From Candidatus Multiplicimicrobium inquinatum (lineage in GTDB: Bacteria; Omnitrophota; Omnitrophia; Omnitrophales; Aquincolibacteriaceae), in the NCBI GenBank assembly GCA_002344825.1, contig DDUN01000006.1, forward strand, positions 1 through 64,000: 64,000 nucleotides of DNA, in the 5' to 3' direction. Each line of letters starts with the position of its first letter. Position 1 is the first letter of the stretch. The translations under genes were made by a program, and so were the position numbers. This document shows positions 51,856 to 61,219 of the stretch, in pieces. A model generated the notes under the pieces. That model was not told the origin of the DNA, made no database searches, and saw only the letters and a list, made by a program, of their open reading frames with translations.

Positions 51856-52692
51856 TTAGAGGATTTCGGCTTCTTCGTCTTCGTTGATGGGAGAGCTTAA
51901 TTGGCAGACTCTCTCTTGTCCGCGAATGATGCCGCGCTTTGAGTTTTCGATAAATTCTACGAAATGTTTTACTTCAGGCCCTGAGCATTCCTTCTTGATC
52001 ATTTCCACGGCATTAGAAACGCTTAGCCCTGAGCGATAAAGAAGTTTATAAGCTTTTTTGATTTCGGCGCGGGTTTCAGGTTTAAATCCTGCGCGGCGCA
52101 TGCCCACGACATTGAGTCCTTGCGCGACTCCGGGTCTTCCGCCACACATGACATAAGGCGGAATATCCTTGTTGAAAGCAGAGAGCGCGGAAACCATCGC
52201 CAAAGTCCCGATGTGTGAAAACTGATGAAATCCAACCATGCCCGAAATGAAAGCGCGGTCTTCGACTACGCAATGGCCCGTCAGCGAAGATTGATTCACC
52301 ATGATTATGTTGCTGCCTACGATGCAGTTATGTGCGATATGGCAATAGGCCATGAAGTAGTTTTCATTGCCGATTACGGTTGCGGTGCCGGGTTCGGTGC
52401 CGCGGTGAATCGATGTGAATTCGCGGAAAGTATTTTTATTACCGATGCGCGTGAAGGTCGGCTTATTTTTAAATTTTAAATCCTGCGGCTCATGGCCGAT
52501 GACGGCATGCATATGAAAAGTGTTCAGATCTCCGATCTCTGTACCGTGGCAAATCGTAACGCCATGGAAGATTTTATTGCCTGATCCAATTTTGACACCG
52601 CTGGCAATCACGGCATTAGGACCAATCTCGTTATTGTCGCCGAGAACAACATTTTTTCCGATGCTTGCTGTGGGATGAATCTGATTTGGCAT
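51856..52692 (-). CDS. lpxA: UDP-N-acetylglucosamine acyltransferase (lipid A)
   Basis: A 278-aa left-handed beta-helix enzyme that adds the first acyl chain in lipid A synthesis. Hexapeptide repeats run from residue ~6 to ~190 (IHPTASIGKNVVLGDNNEIGPN...), with the catalytic His in AYCHIAHNCIVG and the acceptor motif GHEPQDLKF. A helical C-terminal domain follows. This implies an LPS outer membrane. A TATAAT on the minus strand ends 7 nt before the ATG, so the transcript may start at the ATG. Confidence 0.94.
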   Translation of the reverse strand: MPNQIHPTASIGKNVVLGDNNEIGPNAVIASGVKIGSGNKIFHGVTICHGTEIGDLNTFHMHAVIGHEPQDLKFKNKPTFTRIGNKNTFREFTSIHRGTEPGTATVIGNENYFMAYCHIAHNCIVGSNIIMVNQSSLTGHCVVEDRAFISGMVGFHQFSHIGTLAMVSALSAFNKDIPPYVMCGGRPGVAQGLNVVGMRRAGFKPETRAEIKKAYKLLYRSGLSVSNAVEMIKKECSGPEVKHFVEFIENSKRGIIRGQERVCQLSSPINEDEEAEIL

Positions 52693-52699
52693 GGCGCAA

Positions 52700-52705
52700 A
52701 TTATA
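52700..52705 (-). promoter_or_regulatory. -10 box for lpxA at leaderless distance
   Basis: On the minus strand TATAAT is followed by 7 nt (TTGCGCC) and then the lpxA ATG. The usual transcription start, 6-7 nt after the -10 box, would fall on or next to the start codon. The -35 region is weak (TTCTCG 17 nt upstream), and no Shine-Dalgarno is present. Confidence 0.5.
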
Positions 52706-52995
52706 GAGGGGAAGTTGTTTGCCGAGAAGCAGATTATGGTTTTTTGCCATTAAAAGGGGGTTAAATGAGCTCTTTCATAGAGGTATTAATCTAAAAGCTT
52801 TTATCATTTATTAACTTATTCGATCAAAACCGATTTTAAGAGCACATAACTTGTTTTAAACAAAAGGGTTAAGTGTGAATAAATCGCTTTTCTCGTCTTG
52901 CAGGATGAAAATCCGTCTGTTACACTTCCGACATCTATTAAAAATGATTCACTTTCTACGGGAATTTTCTTTTCTTTTTTAAACAGGGGAAACAG

Positions 52996-55900
52996 ATGAA
53001 GACAAAAATAAGCAGACTGCACAAGATCGCCGCAACCGCAACCGCACTGTGCGTTGCATTTACTCAGATTGCCGTTGCCGCGCCTGCTTTTTCGGTTTCC
53101 GCGCGTGAAGTGTCATTGCCGGATACTTTACGTCTTGATCAAGCGATGCAGATCAGCGTTCCAAGCGCTGTCGCAACGGTTGATAAACTCATTCCGGGGA
53201 ACGGGAAAACGATTTTTCATATTCAAACCGCGCATGGTCAGTATCAGGCCGAAAAACAGATTGAATTTTTACTTGCTCATTTGGAAAAAAACTACGGTGT
53301 TGAAACCCTTTTGATGGAAGGTGCCTCTGAGGCGCTGAATCCTGAAATTATCAATTTTTTCCCTGAAGATCGTAAATCAACACTCGAAGTAGTTGATGCC
53401 TTTGTTCGTCATTCTGTTATTAGCGGTCCCGAGGTTTTTCTTTTAAACTCAGGTAAAACCCAAGGGCTTGGAATTGAAGATGAAGCTGTTTATGAGCAAA
53501 ATTTGCAGGACTTTGTTTCTGTTGTTAACGCTCGTGATGCCGGCGGTCAATTTTTATCCAATTTAGAAATAGGAATTGAGCGTCTTGCGGCACTTTATCT
53601 TTCCAGTGATGCGCGTTCATTTCTTAAGCAAGTCGAAAGAAAAGAAACAGGGGATGTTCCGTTTGATATTTATTTGCAGCAGCTGAGATTAGCGGCTGAG
53701 AAATACGCCGGTATTAATCTGGCGGACGCGTCATGGCAGCTTTTGTGGCCGATGTTGACTCGTATTTTTACGATTGAAAAGCTGGAAAAGAAAATCGATG
53801 CGGCTGCTTTTAAAAAGCAAAAAGAAGATTTTTTAAAGGCGGTTAAGCCTTATACCTCAAAGGCGTTTGATGCCCATGACTCTCTTTACACGGAAGTCGA
53901 AAAACTTCTTAACCTCAAAGATCTAAGCGCAAGATTGCCTGACCCTGAAACGTCGGCTCTGTTTGAAGCCCTCGTGCGCGCTTTGCCGGATAATTTTAAT
54001 TATGGCCGCTTTTCTTCCGTTACCGCGTTTTGCGGATTGCTGATGCTGAAAAGCCAGCTTCAAATTGAAACTTTGAGTGATGAAATTACCCGCATGGAAG
54101 ATAAAATCGCGGACAGGCTAGCTGAAACTAAAAACGCAAAAGCCTTAGTCTCTGTTTTGAAAGATTATCGTTTACTGAAGAAGCTTTTTGCCCTCGAGCT
54201 TTTGCCCGCTGATTTTGACAAGCTGACGGGGTTTGTTTCAGGCGAAACTCGCGGACTGACCCCTATGGCTTCAAATGATGTTCGTCCTTCCGCGCTTGTG
54301 AAGCAGGTTCAACAGCTTAATGGTAATTCCCGCGCCAAAGAAGTTGAGTTTAAAAATGTTGCCGAGCTCGACGCCCTCTATACACTGGCGGTTCGTTTTT
54401 ACGAAGGCGCACGTTTGCGTGACACGAAAATGCTTGAACGTATTGAAGAGCATCTCGATGCAACCGGGGCGGACAAGGTTGCGGTTGTGACCGGCGGATT
54501 TCACTCCGGACCCTTTGCGGAATATTTTGAAAAGCGCGGATATAACTACGCTTTGATGACGCCTAAGCTAACTACGATCGACACACAGGGTCGCCAAAAT
54601 TATTTGGATGTCATGCAGATGTGGGTGGACGCACCCAAGAATGCGGCTAGTTTTAATGCGGGAAGCATTTCAGGTTCAACCATTCAGCCCAAGCCTGCAA
54701 CCCCCGGCATTTTGATGCGTCTTGCGTCAAGAGTATTGAATTCGTTTTTGTTTGGTCGTTTTCGAGATGTGTATGTCCCTCGTTTTGCAAAAGCAGCCAT
54801 GATTCCCGGCGTAGCCTTGATGTCTCCCGACGCCGTTGCGCAAACTCCCGCAACTCCTCCTGCGCCTGCACCGCTAGTCGTTCCCGCGAAAATCCCAGTA
54901 GAAGCGGTTCCTGCAGGTAGCCAGACAGTTGCACGGAATATTACAACCGCCTTAAGTGCGCGTACCCCGGATTTTATTGCTGAGACTGATACGCTGACGC
55001 CCTTGCAACGAAGAGACATCGAAAAACGGAAAGTAATTGTTTCTGACAAGATGAAAGCACTTGAAAATATTGAATTAGTTAATTGGGGAGCTCGTTTATT
55101 TGTTTCCGTTGCTGATGTGGCTTTTAGGGATTCCGAGGATGTTGCTGTTCGAAAGAGGGCATTGGAGGTGCTGGTGGGGTTTTATCGTAAGTATGAAATG
55201 CCTGACCGAGGTGTTACAGATCAGATTGCTCCAAGAGTGATGTCAGAGCTTAAGTTTCGCAATCAGGCTGATGTTGCCACTTTGAAAGAACCGAGAATTG
55301 CTCTTATTGATGCGATTGTTGCGGTTACTCAGGACGCAGGGGTTCGTCAGCGTGGGCAAAGAATTTTAGATGAAGGTGCTGCTGAAAAGAAAAAAATCGC
55401 AGCTGAAGCCGCTGTGTTGCGTGCGCAACAAATTGATGCTCAGCTTGCGGTTATTGAGGATAGGCAAAAGCGTGGATATCAGAATTTATATGGTTTAATG
55501 GTTGAAGCAACTAAAGCATTAGACTTTCTAATTTCGGAAGGAATTTCAGATGCTGAAAAACAAAAGATTACACAATCTATTGCCGTGGGATTGAGTTCTC
55601 CTCAAAATTTTCCACTTAAGCCGAGGGACTCTGATGGGGCTATGACTTCGCACAGAGGTACTTTGAGTTTAATGGCATGGACATTAGCAAAATTGCCTTC
55701 GCCAGAGGCCCTAGTCATTTTAGAGAAGTTAAAGGGAAAAACGGAAAATTTACAGCTTCAAGCAGATATCGAGCAAGTGATTCAAACTGTTAAGCGTGAA
55801 CTTGCTCGCTCCGAAGCCCGTTCGACAAGCTCTGGGCAAGCGCGGCTTCAGATTGGAAAAGATTTTATTTTGAGTCAAGATACAAACGATGGCTGGACTG

Positions 55901-58900
55901 CGTCTCGCTATGATGCGGAGTTTGCACACCGCAGTTTGAATCAAGGTGACCACAATGTCACGGTAAGTTTAGTGACGCAAGGTAACTTAAGATTGGTGGA
56001 AGGCTCGTTTGAAGTATCTTTGATGAAGGGACAGGAAGGGGCAGACAGGAAATCAATTGCCAAGATTTATTGGGATCAAGAAACAGATAAGCTGAATGTC
56101 AGCGGCCAAGGATATCAGCTGCCTGATAACATTCGTCCGGCACTTTTCTTTAATGAAGAAGCAAACACCTTAGAAATTAGTTTTGGCAATAATTTACCCG
56201 AGGGACTTGAAAACGTAATTTTCAGAGGCTCTGATGAGTCAGATGCCATCAAGGTTGCATTTGTTCGTTCCGAAGTACGAGAGTTTAAAACACTCAATTA
56301 TGTTCAGCTTCGAGATAATGAAGTTCAATCGGGGATTCGCTCAGTTTTGACCGCAGAGTATCACTCCATCCAATTTCAATTGAATGGTGTTAACGTTGAA
56401 AGCGCGATTGAGAGAACCTCATCGGGTAATTTCCAAAATCAAACTTCGTTGATTGCGGCGCGTGTAATTAAGATTTGGGAGGAAGTTTCAGGGAAACGGA
56501 ATGACTTTGGCGGAACAATTTATGCCGCTGTTGAAGTTGCGAAAACGGGTGGCGCGGTTACCGTTTCTATTTTTACTCCTCGCTCCGAAGCACGTGTGGA
56601 TCTTGGTAGCTTTCCTCATGAAATTTCCGTGAATAGTATTAATGCTTGGGCAAGTACTTGGGCAAAGGCATCCGGGCAAAGCGACGCTTGGATTGGTGAT
56701 TTTGAGATGGTCGCAAAAAATGGGGTCGATTATCCTTCGTTTAGCGGTAAGGCGAGTGTCGGTAATTTTGCTCAAACTCTTTTTAAATCAGCTCAAGCGG
56801 CGGGTGTGATTGAAGCGGAAAAAACTTTTAATACGGAAAACCTTGTTCGGCTGGGAGCTATTTTAAGACAGAATTATGAGGCGATGAGCTACGACACATT
56901 CACTCCTTCTGATATTGAAGCGGTGCGCCCCCCGCAACCCCAGTCTACGGATGATTCTGCCCGCTCCGAACAGATCTTGGCGGCGGCAGATTACGTGCGC
57001 AATCATGTTAAGCCACAAGAATTGCAGGTAATTATTGAAACAATACGCAAGCATGGCGAACGGGAGCTTGCTGGCTTGAAAATAAATGCCATCAATGATC
57101 CGTTGCTTGAGGCAGAGAAAGCTATCTTGGAACAAGCAGGGCTTTTATCGCAAGATCGTTTAGGGGGGGCTTGGAACAAGCGTTTGCAAGCCGGGCAATT
57201 TTTATTAGCGGTGGCTGAGGAATTGGCTCTCAAACGTTCCGAAGCGAGGAGGGATTTTGCCCTTAAATATCAGATGGGGCAATCGACCGGGAGAGTGACC
57301 GTTTACGAAATAACCAATTTTCAATTAGGTGACCCCACGTACAATAGCCTAAAAGATATTTTAGCGATGGTAGATCCAAGTGCATCAGTTGAAGCCTATA
57401 ACAAGGCGCAGCTTACAGTTAACGCGTTTACTGGAGCCGTCGCTTTGACGCTCGGTAATGCACGACTAACCGTGCACTATGTTTTTTCTGAAGATTTGTC
57501 ATGGCTTAACCCAAGCACATGGGTTCAGGTTGTGCCCAAGGGCAATTTTCAGGCAGAACTGGTTATGACTTCTGCCGCTGCTGATCGCCATCTTGCTCCC
57601 AATGAATTAGTTTTGCGTCTCGTGACGGCTCGTTCCGAAGCGCGGGTATTCGAATATGTTCTTCCAGATTCTAAGGAGAATCTTTCTGTTGCTGACGCGA
57701 TTAAATTAGCGTGGGGTCGTTTTGTGGAAAGTGATGCGCCTGGCGCGGATGCAACGAGTTTTCAAATAGGGTTTCGTTTTGCAGGTTCGCCGGAAGTACT
57801 CGTGGTGACGGTTCCACGAGGTCAAGAAGCGGAAGCAATTGAATCCGTTGTTGCCAAGCAATGGGATGATGCCACTAAACGGGAAAAATTTAAATTGCCT
57901 GAACCGGTCAACGGTAAATTGCCATCGGCGAAAACGCTCGAGAGCATTTCCATTACACCGGCACCGGCTATCCGCAGCGAAAGCCGTGCGCTAACGACTG
58001 AAGAAGAACAGGTGGTTCGAGACATTCTTAAGAGTTTTACGGAAGGAATTTTAACAATCGAACAGGCTGCGGTTGTCCTTCAGCTTAATAGTTTTACCGG
58101 CGAGCAAATTCGTCAAGTTGCCGCTGAAGTGTTGGGTTCTAATCTTAAAACCAGTGAAACAGCGGATGGTGGGGCTGACCTTGATCAGCTTTTGGGATTG
58201 GTGGACAAAGCTCAAATTGGTTTTGGAAGAGGCTTTGCCGCGTTAGATCGCGGACAATTAACCAGTACAAAAAAAGTTCGAATGAAGCCGGTTTTGATTA
58301 CGGCGCTTGGATTTGTGCATCTTGTGAATAATAATCGAAGCGCGGCATTGTCTCTGATTCAGCGGATTGTGTCCTCGGGAACCAAGATTGCTTTGGCGAC
58401 CGAAGGAGCTGACAAAACAGAGCTTTTTGATCAGCTCGTTGATTTACTTGTTAACCGTGAATCTGGTTTTACAGGGAGTAAGGCAGATATGAAGGGCTTG
58501 CTCCTTCAGGCTCTTGACATGCGAGCTGATGCGGATGAGTTGGCTCAGTTTGCAGATGAAAATGACGGAAAATTTTCAAAACTGGATTTGGGTATTAATA
58601 GTGGCTTATTAGCCAGCGTGAAAGGCGGTTATCCTTTTGAACTTAAAAACGGAGATAGTCCGTTAAACGGTAAGGATCTTTGGGCTGCTGCTGCTGTGGG
58701 TGCTTTGCTGCCGACTGCTATTGCTTCGTTAGGTGATGGAGAAATTACTGAGGATGAAGCAGAAGCAGCCTTAATGACTTTCTTTAATGGCCCTCAAACC
58801 ATGTTGGGATTGCGCAAAAATGCTAATGGCAGTTATGGTTTTGGACCTCTTACAGAATTGCTTCAGGCGATTGTAATTGCCCAATATATCGAAATCATGG

Positions 58901-58905
58901 CGTAA
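52996..58905 (+). CDS. Giant exported modular protein with RSEAR motifs
   Basis: A 1,969-aa protein I do not recognise as a known family overall. Residues 1-28 are a Sec signal peptide (cleavage near AVAA|PAF). Residues ~70-530 look like a Tiki/ChaN (haem-binding-uptake or TraB-like) domain: HIQTAHGQYQAEKQI with His75 and His80, LLMEGASEALNP, GIEDEAVYE, and a GxxH motif VVTGGFHSGPF (Gly500, His503). Residues ~560-655 are Pro/Ala-rich and contain a second signal-like segment (AAMIPGVALMSPDAVAQ). Residues ~660-935 are helical and HEAT-like. From residue 938 on, seven RSEAR-type motifs split the chain into modules (153, 105, 127, 91, 132, 114 and 310 residues); these are mostly beta-rich, the 91-residue module and the final one helical. 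Nothing suggests a catalytic triad. A GGGGAAAC ribosome site precedes the ATG. Confidence 0.85.
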   Translation: MKTKISRLHKIAATATALCVAFTQIAVAAPAFSVSAREVSLPDTLRLDQAMQISVPSAVATVDKLIPGNGKTIFHIQTAHGQYQAEKQIEFLLAHLEKNYGVETLLMEGASEALNPEIINFFPEDRKSTLEVVDAFVRHSVISGPEVFLLNSGKTQGLGIEDEAVYEQNLQDFVSVVNARDAGGQFLSNLEIGIERLAALYLSSDARSFLKQVERKETGDVPFDIYLQQLRLAAEKYAGINLADASWQLLWPMLTRIFTIEKLEKKIDAAAFKKQKEDFLKAVKPYTSKAFDAHDSLYTEVEKLLNLKDLSARLPDPETSALFEALVRALPDNFNYGRFSSVTAFCGLLMLKSQLQIETLSDEITRMEDKIADRLAETKNAKALVSVLKDYRLLKKLFALELLPADFDKLTGFVSGETRGLTPMASNDVRPSALVKQVQQLNGNSRAKEVEFKNVAELDALYTLAVRFYEGARLRDTKMLERIEEHLDATGADKVAVVTGGFHSGPFAEYFEKRGYNYALMTPKLTTIDTQGRQNYLDVMQMWVDAPKNAASFNAGSISGSTIQPKPATPGILMRLASRVLNSFLFGRFRDVYVPRFAKAAMIPGVALMSPDAVAQTPATPPAPAPLVVPAKIPVEAVPAGSQTVARNITTALSARTPDFIAETDTLTPLQRRDIEKRKVIVSDKMKALENIELVNWGARLFVSVADVAFRDSEDVAVRKRALEVLVGFYRKYEMPDRGVTDQIAPRVMSELKFRNQADVATLKEPRIALIDAIVAVTQDAGVRQRGQRILDEGAAEKKKIAAEAAVLRAQQIDAQLAVIEDRQKRGYQNLYGLMVEATKALDFLISEGISDAEKQKITQSIAVGLSSPQNFPLKPRDSDGAMTSHRGTLSLMAWTLAKLPSPEALVILEKLKGKTENLQLQADIEQVIQTVKRELARSEARSTSSGQARLQIGKDFILSQDTNDGWTASRYDAEFAHRSLNQGDHNVTVSLVTQGNLRLVEGSFEVSLMKGQEGADRKSIAKIYWDQETDKLNVSGQGYQLPDNIRPALFFNEEANTLEISFGNNLPEGLENVIFRGSDESDAIKVAFVRSEVREFKTLNYVQLRDNEVQSGIRSVLTAEYHSIQFQLNGVNVESAIERTSSGNFQNQTSLIAARVIKIWEEVSGKRNDFGGTIYAAVEVAKTGGAVTVSIFTPRSEARVDLGSFPHEISVNSINAWASTWAKASGQSDAWIGDFEMVAKNGVDYPSFSGKASVGNFAQTLFKSAQAAGVIEAEKTFNTENLVRLGAILRQNYEAMSYDTFTPSDIEAVRPPQPQSTDDSARSEQILAAADYVRNHVKPQELQVIIETIRKHGERELAGLKINAINDPLLEAEKAILEQAGLLSQDRLGGAWNKRLQAGQFLLAVAEELALKRSEARRDFALKYQMGQSTGRVTVYEITNFQLGDPTYNSLKDILAMVDPSASVEAYNKAQLTVNAFTGAVALTLGNARLTVHYVFSEDLSWLNPSTWVQVVPKGNFQAELVMTSAAADRHLAPNELVLRLVTARSEARVFEYVLPDSKENLSVADAIKLAWGRFVESDAPGADATSFQIGFRFAGSPEVLVVTVPRGQEAEAIESVVAKQWDDATKREKFKLPEPVNGKLPSAKTLESISITPAPAIRSESRALTTEEEQVVRDILKSFTEGILTIEQAAVVLQLNSFTGEQIRQVAAEVLGSNLKTSETADGGADLDQLLGLVDKAQIGFGRGFAALDRGQLTSTKKVRMKPVLITALGFVHLVNNNRSAALSLIQRIVSSGTKIALATEGADKTELFDQLVDLLVNRESGFTGSKADMKGLLLQALDMRADADELAQFADENDGKFSKLDLGINSGLLASVKGGYPFELKNGDSPLNGKDLWAAAAVGALLPTAIASLGDGEITEDEAEAALMTFFNGPQTMLGLRKNANGSYGFGPLTELLQAIVIAQYIEIMA
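55807..57987 (+). repeat. Seven RSEAR-type motifs in the giant gene
   Basis: Motif codons begin at 55807, 56266, 56581, 56962, 57235, 57631 and 57973 (residues 938, 1091, 1196, 1323, 1414, 1546, 1660): RSEAR, RSEVR, RSEAR, RSEQ, RSEAR, RSEAR, RSESR. Six of the seven use the same codons for SE, giving CGYTCCGAA in DNA, with only the last one different (CGCAGCGAA). The motif occurs nowhere else in the window. Confidence 0.85.
55819..55843 (+). repeat. TTCGACAAGCTC-type interspersed repeat inside a gene
   Basis: TTCGACAAGCTCTGGGCAAG is one copy of a short palindrome-prone word found, from memory, in intergenic regions of many environmental bacterial genomes. Here it directly follows the first RSEAR motif and is translated as STSSGQA, keeping the frame. 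Confidence 0.6.
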
Positions 58906-58948
58906 AAGTTACCTTTCGTTAGGCTGAGACAAGCCCCAAACAAGATGC

Positions 58949-58990
58949 CCGTCGGCGAAGCGATTTGCCGGCGGTTTTTCTTTTTTTTTG
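58949..58990 (+). terminator. Intrinsic terminator after the giant gene
   Basis: CCGTCGGC and GCCGGCGG pair (one G-U) around a ~10-nt loop, followed by TTTTTCTTTTTTTTT. It lies 44 nt after the giant gene stop and just before the tyrS promoter region (TAAAAT near 59022). Confidence 0.88.
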
Positions 58991-59066
58991 ATCATTCTTT
59001 CCTCAGGCTTTAATCCCTGCTAAAATACGCGGTCTTTCAAGCGCATAGTTGCAACACGAGGTTTTT

Positions 59067-60275
59067 GTGTTTAAAACGGCCGAAGAACAGCTCCAAATCA
59101 TCGGGGATGGCTTAGTTGATTTAATTTCTCGTGAAGAGTTATTGAAGAAGCTTGAGTATTCGCGCTCCAAAAACAAGCCGTTGCGCGTTAAATACGGCGC
59201 TGATCCATCCGCGCCGGACCTTCATCTCGGACATACAGTTCCGCTCCGCAAGTTACGTCAATTTCAGGAGTTGGGGCATTTGGTGGTATTTATTATCGGT
59301 GATTTTACCGCCCGGATTGGTGATCCGTCTCACAAATCCGAGACGCGTCCTATGCTTTCCGAAGAGCAAATCAAAGAAAACGCGCTGACTTATCAGGAAC
59401 AGGTTTTTAAAATTTTGGATAAATCCAAGACGGAAGTCCGTTATAACTCGGAATGGCTTGCGAAAATGAACGCGGGAGATTTTTTGACTTTAACTTCCAA
59501 ATATACCGTGGCGCGCCTGCTTGAACGCGATGATTTTAAAAAACGGTATGAATCGGGCAAGCCGATTGCGCTGGTTGAATTTATGTACCCCATGCTTCAG
59601 GGGTGGGATTCGGTGATGATTAAGTCGGATATTGAAATTGGCGGAACCGATCAGACATTTAATCTTTTGGTCGGCCGTGAATTGCAAAACCGCGAGGGAC
59701 AGCCGCAGCAGGTGGTGATGACTTTGCCGATTATTGAGGGAACCGATGGAGTACAAAAAATGTCCAAATCTTTGGGCAACCATATCGGCGTTAAAGATGC
59801 TCCGAAGGAAATGTTCGGAAAAATTATGTCCATTCCCGATAGTTTGATTGAACGTTATTACCGCTATTTGAGCGCGTTGCCTAAGCCGGATGTCGAAGCG
59901 GTGGCTGTTGAACTTAAATCGGGCGTGAATCCGCGCGATATCAAAGCCCGTTTGGGTGAGCGCATGGTGGAGCTTTTTCATTCAGCCGAAGCTGGTCGGC
60001 AGGCGCATACTGAGTTTAATGAGATTTTTAAGAATAAGGGATTGCCCGATGAAATTGCGGAATTTGAAGTTGCCGCGGGAATGGATTTGATTTCTTTGCT
60101 TGTGCATTGTGCTTTGGCTCCTTCTAAATCTGAAGCAAAACGCGCTTTGGAAGCGGGTGCCGTGAAGATTGACCAGCAAAAGGCGAGCGACGCTAAATTG
60201 GTTTTAGACCTGTCCAGTCCCGTGATCCTTCAAAACGGCAAGCGCAAATTCGCGCGTGTTAAGCTGGTTTCCTGA
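59067..60275 (+). CDS. tyrS: Tyrosyl-tRNA synthetase
   Basis: A 402-aa class I aminoacyl-tRNA synthetase. The HIGH motif is HLGH in [14 protein letters not shown], and KMSKS is present in [13 protein letters not shown]; the C-terminal S4 domain ([25 protein letters not shown]) binds the tRNA variable arm. I chose the GTG at 59067 because ACGAGG lies just ahead; the TTG at 59049 has no ribosome site. This is the longer (TyrZ-like) form with GTDQTFN in the middle. Confidence 0.94.
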   Translation: MFKTAEEQLQIIGDGLVDLISREELLKKLEYSRSKNKPLRVKYGADPSAPDLHLGHTVPLRKLRQFQELGHLVVFIIGDFTARIGDPSHKSETRPMLSEEQIKENALTYQEQVFKILDKSKTEVRYNSEWLAKMNAGDFLTLTSKYTVARLLERDDFKKRYESGKPIALVEFMYPMLQGWDSVMIKSDIEIGGTDQTFNLLVGRELQNREGQPQQVVMTLPIIEGTDGVQKMSKSLGNHIGVKDAPKEMFGKIMSIPDSLIERYYRYLSALPKPDVEAVAVELKSGVNPRDIKARLGERMVELFHSAEAGRQAHTEFNEIFKNKGLPDEIAEFEVAAGMDLISLLVHCALAPSKSEAKRALEAGAVKIDQQKASDAKLVLDLSSPVILQNGKRKFARVKLVS

Positions 60276-60277
60276 TC

Positions 60278-61219
60278 ATGGCGCAAATTCTTCAGGTTGA
60301 AGATGTTTCAAAGAAATTTGCCTCGCGCTTAGCTGTCAACCAACTCACTCTTTCTATTTCTTCCGGAGAAATTGTCGGATTTTTAGGCCCGAATGGTGCG
60401 GGAAAAACAACCGCGATGCGGATGATATGCGGCTTTTTTCCGCCTTCTTCGGGGCGTATTCTGATTGATGGAGTGGATATTCAGCAGGAGCCGACAACCG
60501 CAAAAAAAATGATCGGCTACTTACCCGAAACGGTCAGTCTTTACGGTGATATGCGCGTGGTGGAGTATCTTAACTTTGTCGCGGCGGTGAAAGGAGTTGG
60601 TTTCTTGAGTCGCGCCAAAGCGGTTAAAGAAAAAATTGAGCAGTGCGGATTAGGTGACGTCAGTAAACGGCTGATCGGACGTTTATCCAAGGGCTTTAAA
60701 CAGCGCGTCGGATTAGCGCAGGCTTTGCTGGGAGATCCGAAGTTACTTGTGCTGGATGAGCCAACTTCCGGATTAGATCCCAAACAAATTTCAGATATTC
60801 GCGCCTTGATTCACGGTTTAAAAAAAGATCGCGCGGTTCTTTTCTCGACGCACATTTTGCCCGAAGTGAGCATGCTTTGTAGCCGCGTGGTGATGCTGGA
60901 TCAGGGACGAGTGCTGGCCAGCGGAACGGTTGAAGAGTTAGAAGCGCATTTGTCCGAAGATTTTCAAATTCAGGTGACCATTTTGGGCCGTTCCAAAACA
61001 ACGGAAGCAGTGCATGTTTTGCAGGGGATAGAAGGTTTAAAAGACATTCATTTTGTAGTTGCAGAAAGTGAACAGGTTGTTTTGACCTGTCGTGCTCCCG
61101 CCCAATTGGAATTTCGTAATGTGATTACCGAAAGATTATCAAAACAGGGTATTTCGGTGATTGAAATTAAACGTGAACAGTTAACCCTTGAAGAAATTTT
61201 CCTAAGACTTTTAAAATGA
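60278..61219 (+). CDS. ABC transporter ATP-binding protein (GldA-like)
   Basis: A 313-aa ABC ATPase. Walker A GPNGAGKTTAMR (residues ~39-50), Q-loop/helical region YLPETVSLYGDMRVVEYL, signature LSKGFKQRVGLAQALL, Walker B KLLVLDEPTSGLDP, and H-loop LFSTHI. A ~90-residue C-terminal extension follows, as in GldA/NatA-type exporters. It forms a unit with the following permease and GldG-like protein, with a 4-nt overlap to the permease. Substrate is unknown. Confidence 0.94.
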   Translation: MAQILQVEDVSKKFASRLAVNQLTLSISSGEIVGFLGPNGAGKTTAMRMICGFFPPSSGRILIDGVDIQQEPTTAKKMIGYLPETVSLYGDMRVVEYLNFVAAVKGVGFLSRAKAVKEKIEQCGLGDVSKRLIGRLSKGFKQRVGLAQALLGDPKLLVLDEPTSGLDPKQISDIRALIHGLKKDRAVLFSTHILPEVSMLCSRVVMLDQGRVLASGTVEELEAHLSEDFQIQVTILGRSKTTEAVHVLQGIEGLKDIHFVVAESEQVVLTCRAPAQLEFRNVITERLSKQGISVIEIKREQLTLEEIFLRLLK

